Shown here: piece by piece, positions 6,978 to 13,751 of the stretch
How the letters are laid out: every line of letters starts with the position of its first letter
Position numbering within the stretch: position 1 is the stretch's first letter
From: Giesbergeria sp.
Lineage (GTDB): Bacteria > Pseudomonadota > Gammaproteobacteria > Burkholderiales > Burkholderiaceae_C
Direction of reading: 5' to 3'
DNA length: 15,062 nt
Assembly (NCBI GenBank): GCA_017987055.1
Contig: JAGNUJ010000032.1
Location: 1-15,062, forward strand
The notes under the pieces: generated by a model
What the model was told of the DNA's origin: nothing
What the model saw: the letters and a program-made list of their open reading frames with translations, nothing else
Database searches by the model: none
Translations under genes and position numbers: made by a program

Positions 6978-9900
6978 TTAATGTGGTTCAAGGCGTATCG
7001 ATTCGGGTCGACGCACCCGAAACCATGCGGCATACATAGCTGGCAGCGCCAGCAAAGTCAGCACGGTAGCGACGATCAACCCCCCCATGATGGCAATCGC
7101 CATCGGCCCCCAAAACACGCTGCGCGACAGTGGAATCATGGCTAGCACCGCCGCTGCCGCCGTCAACACAATCGGTCGCAGGCGGCGCACGGTGGACTCA
7201 ACCACCGCCGTCCACGGTGGGATGCCGCGCGCGCGGTCGCTCTCGATTTGGTCAATCAAAATCACCGAGTTGCGCTGAATCATCCCCATCAGCGCAATCA
7301 CCCCCAGCAGTGCGACAAAGCCAAACGGCCGCCCCGAAATCAAGAGCGCCGCCGCCACGCCGGCAATCCCCAGCGGCCCAGTCAAGAACACCAACAGCGC
7401 GCGGCTAAAGCTGTGCAGTTGCAGCATCAGCAGCGTGAAGGTGATGAACAGCATGATCGGAATGCCCGCCGCAATCGACGAGGCGCCCTTGGAGCTTTCT
7501 TCTACCGCGCCCGCCACTTCGATGCGGTAAGCGGTGTGGCCAGCCGTGTGCCAAGCCGCCTCCACCTTGCGCAAACTGGGCAACAGCGCCTCAGTGACCG
7601 TCGCGCCCTGCAAGCCCTCGACCACATCACCTTGAACAGTGATGGCGTATTCGCGGTTTTCGCGCCACATCACGCCCGGCTCCCAGCCGAGCATCGGCTT
7701 GGCAATTTGCGTCAGCGGAATCGACTGGCCCGAGGCGCTAGCCAAATACGCGTTGCCCATATCGGTAATGAAACGGTGCTCATCCTCGGGCTGGCGCAGC
7801 ACGATGTCTATCAGTTTGTCACCTTCGCGGTACTGGCCCACTGGCATCCCCGACTGCATTACGCGCGAGGCTTGGGCTATCGACTGGCTGGTCACGCCCA
7901 GTGCGCGCGCTTTGGCCTGATCGACCTCTAGGCGCAGCACCTTGACCGACTCGTTCCAGTTGTCATTGACACCGCGCATCTGCGGCGCGTCGCGCAGTAA
8001 CGCCTTGATTTCATCGGCGCGCACGCGCAGCGCCGCCGGGTCTGGGCCGACAACGCGAAACTGCACCGGGTACGGCACCGGCGGCCCACTGGGCAGCAGC
8101 TTGACGCGCTCACGCACCTCGGGGAATTCACGTGCCATCAGCGCCGGCAGCTTGACGCGCAAAGTTTCACGCGCCTGCAAATCCTCGGTCATGACGATGA
8201 ACTGCGAGACGTTGGTTTGCGGAAACACCTGGTCCAGCGGCAGATAAAAACGCGGCACGCCCGAACCGACCCAGGTCGCCACATTGGCCACGCCCGGCTC
8301 GGCGCGCAGGCGCGCTTCGACGCGGCGCGTCACCTCCTCGTTGCCGGCGAACGAGGTGCCTTCAGGAAACCACACATCGACCAAAATTTCAGGCCGCGCC
8401 GAGTCCGGAAAAAACTGCTGCTGCACCCGCCCCATACCGACAATGCCCAGCGCAAAAATCAGCGCGGTGGTGCCAATCGTCAGCCAGCGGTGGTCTACAC
8501 ACCAGCTGACGGTGCGCCGAAAAACGTTGTAAAACGGACTGTCAAACACCTCGTGCGGGTGCTCGGTGATGCCGGGCGGTGCGCCCGGAATGGCAGGAAG
8601 CGGCTCGACGTGCGCCGGCGTTTTCAGCAGCAGCGTGCCCAGATACGGCACAAAGTACACCGAGACAATCCACGACAGCACCAGCGCAATCACCGTCACC
8701 GCAAAAATGGCGAAGGTGTATTCGCCCGTCATCGAGCGGGCAATGCCAATGGGCAAAAAGCCCGCTGCCGTAATCAGCGTGCCGGTCAGCATCGGAATGG
8801 CCGTGATCTCGTAGGCAAAGGTGGCCGAGCGCACCTTGTCGTAGCCCTCCTCCATCTTGCGCACCATCATCTCAACGGCAATGATGGCGTCGTCCACCAG
8901 CAAGCCCAGCGCAATGATCAGCGAGCCGAGCGAGATTTTGTGCAGGCCAATGTCCCAGTACCACATCGCCAAAAAGGTGACGGCCAGCACCAGCGGAATG
9001 GTGATACCAACCACCAAACCCGGGCGCGGGTCGATGTACCAGCGCCGGTACCACGGGTTGTCGCCGCTGCGCTTGTGCAAGCCCAAAGCGAGAAAACTCA
9101 CCGCCAACACAATCACCACCGCCTCAATCAGCACCATGATGAATTCATTGACCGAGCTGGCCACCGCCCGTGGCTGATCTTGCACGTTCGCTAGCGTCAC
9201 GCCCACAGGCAACTGCTGGCCAATACGCTGCGTGGCCTCGCGCAATGCTTTGCCCAAACGAATGATGTCGCCGCCCTTGGCCATCGAGACACCCAACGCA
9301 ATCATCTCTTGCCCCTCAAAGCGCACCTTCACATTGGGCGGATCGACATAGCCACGCTTGACTTGGGCAATGTCGCCCAAGCGCAGTTGCCGCCCCGAAG
9401 CGGCGCGAATCGGCATGGCGCGCAGCTCTTCGATGGCGTTGAACTGACCGTCCACGCGCACCTGCACTTGGTCTTGGTTGGTTTGGATGACGCCGGCACT
9501 TTCCACCGCGTTTTGCTGGCCCAGCTGCGCCAGCACTTGGTTCATGTCCAAGCCCAATTGCGACAGGCGCTTTTGCGAGACCTCAATAAACAGCTTCTCG
9601 TCCTGCACGCCAAATAATTCGACCTTGGCGACGTCTGGAACGCGCAGCAACTGCTGGCGCACATCGTCGGCAAACGCCTTCAGCTCAGCGCTGCTAAAGC
9701 CCTCGCCCTGCAGCGCATAAATCACGCCAAAAACATCGCCAAAGTCGTCGTTAAAAAACGGGCCTTGCACACCTTGGGGCAGGGTGTAGCGCATATCGCC
9801 AATCTTGTTGCGCACGGCATACCAAACGCCCGCCACCTCAGCCGGGCGTGACGAGTCTTTGATTTCAAAGATGATTTGCGACTCGCCCGGCTTGGAGTAG

Positions 9901-10178
9901 CTGCGAATTTTGTCGGCGTAGGGCACCTCCTGCAGCGTGCGCTCTAGCTTGTCGGTGACTTGCTCAGCCACCTGCTGGGCGGTAGCGCCCGGCCAATAAG
10001 TGCGCACCACCATCGCGCGAAAAGTAAACGGCGGGTCTTCGTCTTGGCCCAACTGAAAATAAGCGCCCACGCCCATCAGCAGCAACACCACCATCAGGTA
10101 GCGCGTCAGCGCCGCATGCTCAAGCGCCCATTTAGAAATGTTAAAGCCCTTGTTGGGCACCTCTGGAGTCGGTGTCAT
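6978..10178 (-). CDS. Efflux RND transporter permease (AcrB-like superfamily)
   Basis: The product is a 1066-residue inner-membrane proton-driven pump with the RND plan: TM1 at about 25-45, a large periplasmic loop, TM2-6 at about 340-520, TM7 near 565-585, a second periplasmic loop, and TM8-12 from about 900. The proton-relay aspartates are D429-D430 in GLLVDDAIIAVE. Where AcrB has K940-N this protein has R969-N970 in GMIQRNSVIL, which I believe is normal for its subfamily. Charged residues at about 367-385 enlarge the cytoplasmic TM2-TM3 loop. The substrate cannot be read from sequence. Translation is probably coupled to the upstream fusion-protein gene, whose last two codons and stop contain its ribosome site. 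No outer-membrane channel gene is adjacent. Confidence 0.95.
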   Translation of the reverse strand: MTPTPEVPNKGFNISKWALEHAALTRYLMVVLLLMGVGAYFQLGQDEDPPFTFRAMVVRTYWPGATAQQVAEQVTDKLERTLQEVPYADKIRSYSKPGESQIIFEIKDSSRPAEVAGVWYAVRNKIGDMRYTLPQGVQGPFFNDDFGDVFGVIYALQGEGFSSAELKAFADDVRQQLLRVPDVAKVELFGVQDEKLFIEVSQKRLSQLGLDMNQVLAQLGQQNAVESAGVIQTNQDQVQVRVDGQFNAIEELRAMPIRAASGRQLRLGDIAQVKRGYVDPPNVKVRFEGQEMIALGVSMAKGGDIIRLGKALREATQRIGQQLPVGVTLANVQDQPRAVASSVNEFIMVLIEAVVIVLAVSFLALGLHKRSGDNPWYRRWYIDPRPGLVVGITIPLVLAVTFLAMWYWDIGLHKISLGSLIIALGLLVDDAIIAVEMMVRKMEEGYDKVRSATFAYEITAIPMLTGTLITAAGFLPIGIARSMTGEYTFAIFAVTVIALVLSWIVSVYFVPYLGTLLLKTPAHVEPLPAIPGAPPGITEHPHEVFDSPFYNVFRRTVSWCVDHRWLTIGTTALIFALGIVGMGRVQQQFFPDSARPEILVDVWFPEGTSFAGNEEVTRRVEARLRAEPGVANVATWVGSGVPRFYLPLDQVFPQTNVSQFIVMTEDLQARETLRVKLPALMAREFPEVRERVKLLPSGPPVPYPVQFRVVGPDPAALRVRADEIKALLRDAPQMRGVNDNWNESVKVLRLEVDQAKARALGVTSQSIAQASRVMQSGMPVGQYREGDKLIDIVLRQPEDEHRFITDMGNAYLASASGQSIPLTQIAKPMLGWEPGVMWRENREYAITVQGDVVEGLQGATVTEALLPSLRKVEAAWHTAGHTAYRIEVAGAVEESSKGASSIAAGIPIMLFITFTLLMLQLHSFSRALLVFLTGPLGIAGVAAALLISGRPFGFVALLGVIALMGMIQRNSVILIDQIESDRARGIPPWTAVVESTVRRLRPIVLTAAAAVLAMIPLSRSVFWGPMAIAIMGGLIVATVLTLLALPAMYAAWFRVRRPESIRLEPH

Positions 10179-10179
10179 G

Positions 10180-10200
10180 GCCGCTTTACTCCTTAGCGGC
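10180..10200 (-). promoter_or_regulatory. Shine-Dalgarno of the RND gene held in a hairpin loop
   Basis: On the minus strand GCCGCT and AGCGGC form a perfect 6-bp stem. The 9-base loop is AAGGAG plus the TAA stop of the fusion-protein gene. AAGGAG (10189-10194) is a full ribosome site, ending 10 bases before the RND ATG. The left arm and loop encode the last residues, Ala-Ala-Lys-Glu-stop. This favours coupling of the two proteins. Confidence 0.7.
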
Positions 10201-11391
10201 AGGGGCTGCCGGCGTATTGTCTGGGGTGCTTACTATGCTTTCAGGAGCTGCTAGCGCACGTCCCTGCTGGGTTTGAGGCACTTTTTCCTCATAAATTAGC
10301 ACTTTTTGCCCCGGCGAGAGCACGTGAACGCCTGTTGCCACCACCCGCATCCCCGGCTCCAGTCCCGAGGCCAGCACCGCCGTATTGCCGTCCACGCTGG
10401 CAATGCCCACCTGCTGCGATCGCACCGTGCCGCTGGCCGGCTCGTACACCCACACCGCCGTACCTTGCCCCTGCTGGCGCAACGCCGTCGTCGGCAGCGT
10501 CATCGCGTGCGTGCCGACCTGCCCCAAGCCCTGCGGCGCGACAGTCACCGTAGCGCCCAGCGGCGGCGCATCCGCGCTCTCTAGCCCCACTTTGACGGCA
10601 TAAGTGCGCGTCACCGGATCGGCGCTGGCGGCGACCTCGCGCACTTGGCCGGTCAGCGTCTCGTCGCCCGCCCAAACGCGCACTGCGACCGATTGGCCGG
10701 GCTTGATGTGCGTGACTTTGTCCTCGGGGACGGCAAACACCACATCGCGCGGGCCGTCTTGGGCAATACGCAGCACTGGCGCTCCAGCGGCCACTACTTG
10801 GCCTGGCTCGGCATCGATGCTGGTGATGACGCCGGCCACATCGGCCAGCAAGCGCGTGTAGCCAGTCTGATTGCCCTGCGCCGATGACTGTGCCTGCGCC
10901 TGCGCCAGCGCAGCTTGCGCCGCTTGCAGCGTGGCTTGGCGCCGCTCCAACTCGGCGCCGCTGATGAAGTTTTGTTCTTTCAGCGCGGTGTAGCGCTTGA
11001 CATCGGCCGCGGCCAAATCGCGCTGGATTTGCGCGGCGCTGACCTGCGCCTGCGCAGCCTGCGCCGCGAGTTGGTAGTCCTGCGGATCGAGCTGCGCCAG
11101 CACCTGTCCGGCTTTGACGCGCTGACCCAACTCAGCTTGACGCTGCACTATCTTGCCGCCTACGCGAAAGCCCAAGCGCGACTCGACCCGCGCGCGCACC
11201 TCGCCGGCATATTCCGTCTGCGACTGCAGCGCGCCCACACCGACGGTGAGCAGCTTGACCGAGCGCACCGGCTCGGGCGAGGGCTCAGGCTTGGAGCAAC
11301 CGGCCAACAGCAACGCGGCAGCAGAGACCGCTGCAGCCCCCGCACCCAGACGGAAAAAAAGCCCCGAACGGGCACGAATGGCAAATGGCAT
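10186..11391 (-). CDS. RND efflux periplasmic adaptor (membrane fusion protein), lipoprotein
   Basis: The product is a 401-residue HlyD/AcrA-type adaptor that links an RND pump to an outer-membrane channel. The signal peptide ends in the lipobox L29-A30-G31-C32, so the mature protein should be lipid-anchored at C32. The first half of the lipoyl domain (about 74-105) has GFRVGGKIV and LAQLDPQDY. An Ala/Gln-rich helical hairpin (about 106-180) follows, then the second lipoyl half near GVITSIDAEPGQVV and beta-barrel regions. The C-terminal tail after KVLIYEEK is low-complexity and partly encoded by a dispersed repeat (10239-10286). The ATG at 11391 has no good ribosome site, but the signal peptide fits it. 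It lies 7 bases upstream of the RND gene and is driven by the promoter at 11435-11463. Confidence 0.94.
   Translation of the reverse strand: MPFAIRARSGLFFRLGAGAAAVSAAALLLAGCSKPEPSPEPVRSVKLLTVGVGALQSQTEYAGEVRARVESRLGFRVGGKIVQRQAELGQRVKAGQVLAQLDPQDYQLAAQAAQAQVSAAQIQRDLAAADVKRYTALKEQNFISGAELERRQATLQAAQAALAQAQAQSSAQGNQTGYTRLLADVAGVITSIDAEPGQVVAAGAPVLRIAQDGPRDVVFAVPEDKVTHIKPGQSVAVRVWAGDETLTGQVREVAASADPVTRTYAVKVGLESADAPPLGATVTVAPQGLGQVGTHAMTLPTTALRQQGQGTAVWVYEPASGTVRSQQVGIASVDGNTAVLASGLEPGMRVVATGVHVLSPGQKVLIYEEKVPQTQQGRALAAPESIVSTPDNTPAAPAAKE
10239..10286 (+). repeat. Dispersed repeat copy C, within the fusion-protein gene
   Basis: The 13-base core AGCTGCTAGCGCA is at 10246-10258. The following roughly 28 bases align without gaps to the copy at 14683-14730, matching at GGG, GAG and TTTT positions. 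It lies in the segment encoding the fusion-protein tail, about PQTQQGRALAAPES. It is the most diverged of the three copies outside the core. Confidence 0.6.
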
Positions 11392-11420
11392 AGCAAAAGG
11401 CTCTGGTTAATTTTTTAATG

Positions 11421-11434
11421 ACTAGCTGGTTAGT
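11421..11434. promoter_or_regulatory. Operator-like dyad at the efflux promoter
   Basis: ACTAGCTGGTTAGT is an imperfect palindrome (10 of 14 bases symmetric, with perfect ACTA/TAGT ends). It directly abuts the -10 box at 11435-11440 and covers the expected transcription start. A repressor bound here would block transcription of the pump. Efflux operons of this kind are often controlled by TetR-family repressors, but no regulator gene is in the window. Confidence 0.55.
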
Positions 11435-11463
11435 AATCTAAAGAATGGCGCTGACACTGTCAA
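11435..11463 (-). promoter_or_regulatory. Promoter of the RND efflux operon
   Basis: On the minus strand a perfect TTGACA (11458-11463) is followed after 17 bases by TAGATT (11435-11440, 4 of 6). Transcription would start near 11428, about 37 bases before the fusion-protein ATG. TGACA-C-TGTCA (11452-11462) forms a second dyad overlapping the -35 box. The region also serves as the upstream region of the divergent hpnC-like gene. Confidence 0.75.
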
Positions 11464-11500
11464 GAAATCGTGCCAAACCGCTGCTGCGACAATCCGCGCC

Positions 11501-12373
11501 GTGAACCATCCCGCCCCAGCCCCAGATACCGCCAGCGCACCCCTGCCGGTGACGCACTACGAAAACTTCCCCGTCGCCTCGCTGCTGTGCCCGCCCCAGC
11601 TGCGCGCACCGATTGCCGCCATCTACGCCTTTGCCCGCACCGCCGACGACCTTGCCGACGAGGGCGACGCCAGCGCCAGCCAGCGCCTGCGCGACTTGGC
11701 CGACTACCGCGCCGACCTGCAAGCGATTGCCGCCGCCGCCGCACCGTCGCCGCGCTGGGCCGAGGTGTTTGTGCCGCTGGCCGCCACCTTGCAAAGCCAC
11801 CAACTGCCAGTGCCACTGCTGGACGATTTGCTCAGCGCCTTTGCCCAAGATGTGGCCAAAACCGACGCCGGCGCTGGCTACGCCGACCGCGCCGAATTGC
11901 TGGACTACTGCCGCCGCTCGGCCAACCCGGTGGGGCGCTTGCTGCTGCACCTGTATGGCGTACACACCGCGCAAGCGCTAGAGCAAAGCGACGCCATTTG
12001 CACCGCGCTGCAGCTGATTAACTTCTGGCAAGACCTGAGCGTCGATTTGCCACGCGGGCGTTTTTATCTGACCGAAGCCGACTGCGCCGCCCACGGTGTG
12101 CAGCGCGCTGATTTGCTGGCGCTGCGCAGCACAAAAAACACTACGCAATTGATAGCTGCTAGCGCAGACTGGGCAAGGGCTAGCATGCTAAAAGGTGCTC
12201 CCTTGGTGCATTTGCTGCCCGGGCGCGCCGGCTGGGAGCTGCGCTTGGTGGTGCAAGGCGGGCTGCGCATTTTGGACAAGGTCGATGCCCTGCGCGGCGG
12301 CAGTTTGCACACCCGCCCGTGCATCCGCGCGTGGGATGCACCGCTGATGCTGCTGCGCGCACTCACGATGTAA
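11501..12373 (+). CDS. hpnC: Squalene/phytoene synthase family protein, HpnC-like
   Basis: The product is a 290-residue all-helical prenyl-transferring enzyme. HpnC proteins convert presqualene diphosphate to hydroxysqualene on the three-enzyme bacterial route to squalene, a precursor of hopanoids. The N-terminal HYENFPVAS is typical of HpnC. The first Asp-rich motif is D49-D50-L-A-D53-E and the second D178-LSV-D182, followed by LPRGRFYL. YCRRSANPVGRLLL lies between them. The start is GTG without a clear ribosome site, chosen because the frame gives the normal length and N-terminus. Residues about 216-231 are encoded by a dispersed repeat. The partner genes hpnD and hpnE are not adjacent. The HpnC assignment is by recall of family motifs. 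Confidence 0.88.
   Translation: MNHPAPAPDTASAPLPVTHYENFPVASLLCPPQLRAPIAAIYAFARTADDLADEGDASASQRLRDLADYRADLQAIAAAAAPSPRWAEVFVPLAATLQSHQLPVPLLDDLLSAFAQDVAKTDAGAGYADRAELLDYCRRSANPVGRLLLHLYGVHTAQALEQSDAICTALQLINFWQDLSVDLPRGRFYLTEADCAAHGVQRADLLALRSTKNTTQLIAASADWARASMLKGAPLVHLLPGRAGWELRLVVQGGLRILDKVDALRGGSLHTRPCIRAWDAPLMLLRALTM
12147..12194 (+). repeat. Dispersed repeat copy B, inside hpnC
   Basis: TTGATAGCTGCTAGCGCA (12149-12166) is identical over 18 bases to 14685-14702. After eight unrelated bases AAGGGCT follows in both at the same distance. It is read in frame as part of hpnC with no stop, giving about QLIAASADWARASML. Confidence 0.75.
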
Positions 12374-12391
12374 ATTGATCTCAACGCCCAC

Positions 12392-12421
12392 AAAAATGGC
12401 CACCCAACGGTGGCCATTTTT
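12392..12421. terminator. Bidirectional terminator between hpnC and the CBS-domain gene
   Basis: AAAAATGGCCACC and GGTGGCCATTTTT form a perfect 13-bp stem with a CAAC loop and T-runs on both strands. It lies about 18 bases after the hpnC stop and about 31 after the stop of the convergent CBS-domain gene, so it can end both transcripts. Confidence 0.95.
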
Positions 12422-12452
12422 TATCCGGCAAAGCGTTTAACGCGCCTTCACC

Positions 12453-12893
12453 TCAGCGGCCGCCGCCGGAGATGTAGTGCTTCATCTGCTCGATGATGAA
12501 TTGCTGCTCCGAGATGATGTCTTTCACCAAGTCACCAATCGAAATCATGCCGATCACCATGCCGTCGTCCACTACCGGCAAGTGGCGCAGGCGGTTTTGC
12601 GTCATCAGCGCCATGCATTCTTCGCTGCTCTGCGTCGGCTGCACATACATCACCGCCGTGGTCATCACGTCGCTGACCAGCGTGGTGAGCGAGGTGCGCC
12701 CCATCAGCGCGATTTTGCGGGCGTAGTCGCGCTCGGTCAGGATGCCGACGATATCTTTGCCCTCCATCACCAGCAAAGCGCCGATGCGCAGCTGCGCCAT
12801 GCTTTTCAACGCGTCCAGCACCGAAGCGCTCGGGGCGATGGAATGCACCGCAGCGTCTGGTTTGGACTTGAGAATTTCTGCAACAACCGTCAT
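12453..12893 (-). CDS. CBS-domain protein (two CBS repeats)
   Basis: The product is a 146-residue soluble protein made almost entirely of two CBS repeats, about 8-65 and 75-130. Each has the usual pattern, GALLVMEGKDIVGILTERD in the first and LRHLPVVDDGMVIGMISIGD in the second. Paired CBS repeats usually bind adenine nucleotides and act as regulatory modules. No catalytic domain is attached, so the partner is unknown. The start is certain because a perfect AGGAGG lies 5 bases before the ATG. It follows the DUF937-type gene by 49 bases on the same strand, with only a weak hairpin (12924-12942) between them, so the two may be co-transcribed. The glycine-rich end SGGGR is exposed tail. Confidence 0.92.
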   Translation of the reverse strand: MTVVAEILKSKPDAAVHSIAPSASVLDALKSMAQLRIGALLVMEGKDIVGILTERDYARKIALMGRTSLTTLVSDVMTTAVMYVQPTQSSEECMALMTQNRLRHLPVVDDGMVIGMISIGDLVKDIISEQQFIIEQMKHYISGGGR

Positions 12894-12942
12894 GAGAACC
12901 TCCTAGAAAAAAAGCAACACACGAAGAGCGGACAGTGCTCTT

Positions 12943-13611
12943 TTAGCGCCGACCACCGAGAAAACTGCCACCAATTTTCATCAAATCGCTCAATCCGACT
13001 TGGCCGTCGCCGTCTTGGTCGAGCAGCGCGCCCAGCAGACCGCCGCCCAAGCCGCCTTGCTGCTGGACTTGGGCTTTTTCTTGCCCCAGCACTTGGCCGA
13101 GGCCATCCGCGCTCAAACCACCGGCGCTGACACGTTGCGCCAAAAATGCCATCACGATCGGCGCCAGCATTTGCAGCAATTGGCCCGCGTTGGCACCCAG
13201 ACCGGTGGCTTGACCCAAACTGTCTTGCGCGCGCTGTTGGTTGCCGCCAAAAATATGGCCAAGGATGGCCGCGCCGCTCGATGCCGGGCTAGCCGCAGCA
13301 GCGCCGCCCGCGCCGCCAAGCAACCCACCCAGCAAGCCACCCAAACCACCGCTACCGCCTAGAGCACCCAGCATGCCCGCCGCACCACCAGCGCCAGCGC
13401 CTTGGTGCTGTTGCAACGCGCCAAATAAATCCATCGCGCCTTGCGGTTGCGCGGCGTTGTTGCCCAGCGCGCCCAGCAAGAGCGGCAGCGCTGCGCTCAC
13501 GGCGCTTTGCGTCTGCGCGGTGTCGGTGCCCAGTTGCTGCGCTATCTGCTGCAGCGGCGCGCCTTGCAGTTGGGCTAGCAGTTGTTCAACAAGCGATTGG
13601 GAAGTGGTCAT
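12943..13611 (-). CDS. DUF937 / YidB-like protein, glycine-rich, EF-hand-like C-terminus
   Basis: The product is a 222-residue protein of unknown function. An N-terminal helical part (SLVEQLLAQLQGAPLQQIAQQLG) is followed by a long Gly/Ala/Leu-rich segment with GGLGGLLGG-type runs. A second helical part contains LLQMLAPIVMAFLAQRV. Near the end D198-Q-D-G-D-G-Q-V-G-L-S-D209 fits the spacing of a calcium-binding EF-hand loop, with Asp instead of Glu at position 12. I see no signal peptide. I chose the ATG at 13611, although its ribosome site is weak. The frame also stays open to a TTG at 13677, giving an unlikely N-terminus. It is divergent from ybiB and upstream of the CBS-domain gene. Confidence 0.8.
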   Translation of the reverse strand: MTTSQSLVEQLLAQLQGAPLQQIAQQLGTDTAQTQSAVSAALPLLLGALGNNAAQPQGAMDLFGALQQHQGAGAGGAAGMLGALGGSGGLGGLLGGLLGGAGGAAAASPASSGAAILGHIFGGNQQRAQDSLGQATGLGANAGQLLQMLAPIVMAFLAQRVSAGGLSADGLGQVLGQEKAQVQQQGGLGGGLLGALLDQDGDGQVGLSDLMKIGGSFLGGRR

Positions 13612-13751
13612 AGCGCAGTCTTTCAAAGAAAACAGAGGGCAGCTGAGGTCAGCCAATGGGGTCAATAGTATGCGCAACCGCAGAAGGCTTGCACGACAAT
13701 GCCGGCTGTTTTGCCACCCACTTCTCCTCTCTCTTACGCTCCTCCAACGCT

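Noticed and set aside
7272..7275. Arg-Asn in place of Lys-Asn in the RND proton relay as an inactivating change
   Set aside because: The two relay aspartates and the rest of the motif are intact, and I recall this Arg-Asn variant as usual in this RND subfamily.
8217..9194. 325-codon plus-strand open frame opposite the RND gene
   Set aside because: It is antisense to a well-conserved RND pump. Its composition (Arg, His and Gln runs) is that of a shadow frame in GC-rich DNA, and it has no ribosome site.
11438..11974. 178-codon minus-strand open frame opposite hpnC
   Set aside because: It is Gly/Val/Gln-rich and antisense to conserved HpnC motifs, and it covers the efflux promoter.
13250..13420. 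GGLGGLLGG-encoding stretch as a DNA tandem repeat
   Set aside because: The repetition is at protein level with varied codons and no fixed DNA period, so it is low-complexity protein.
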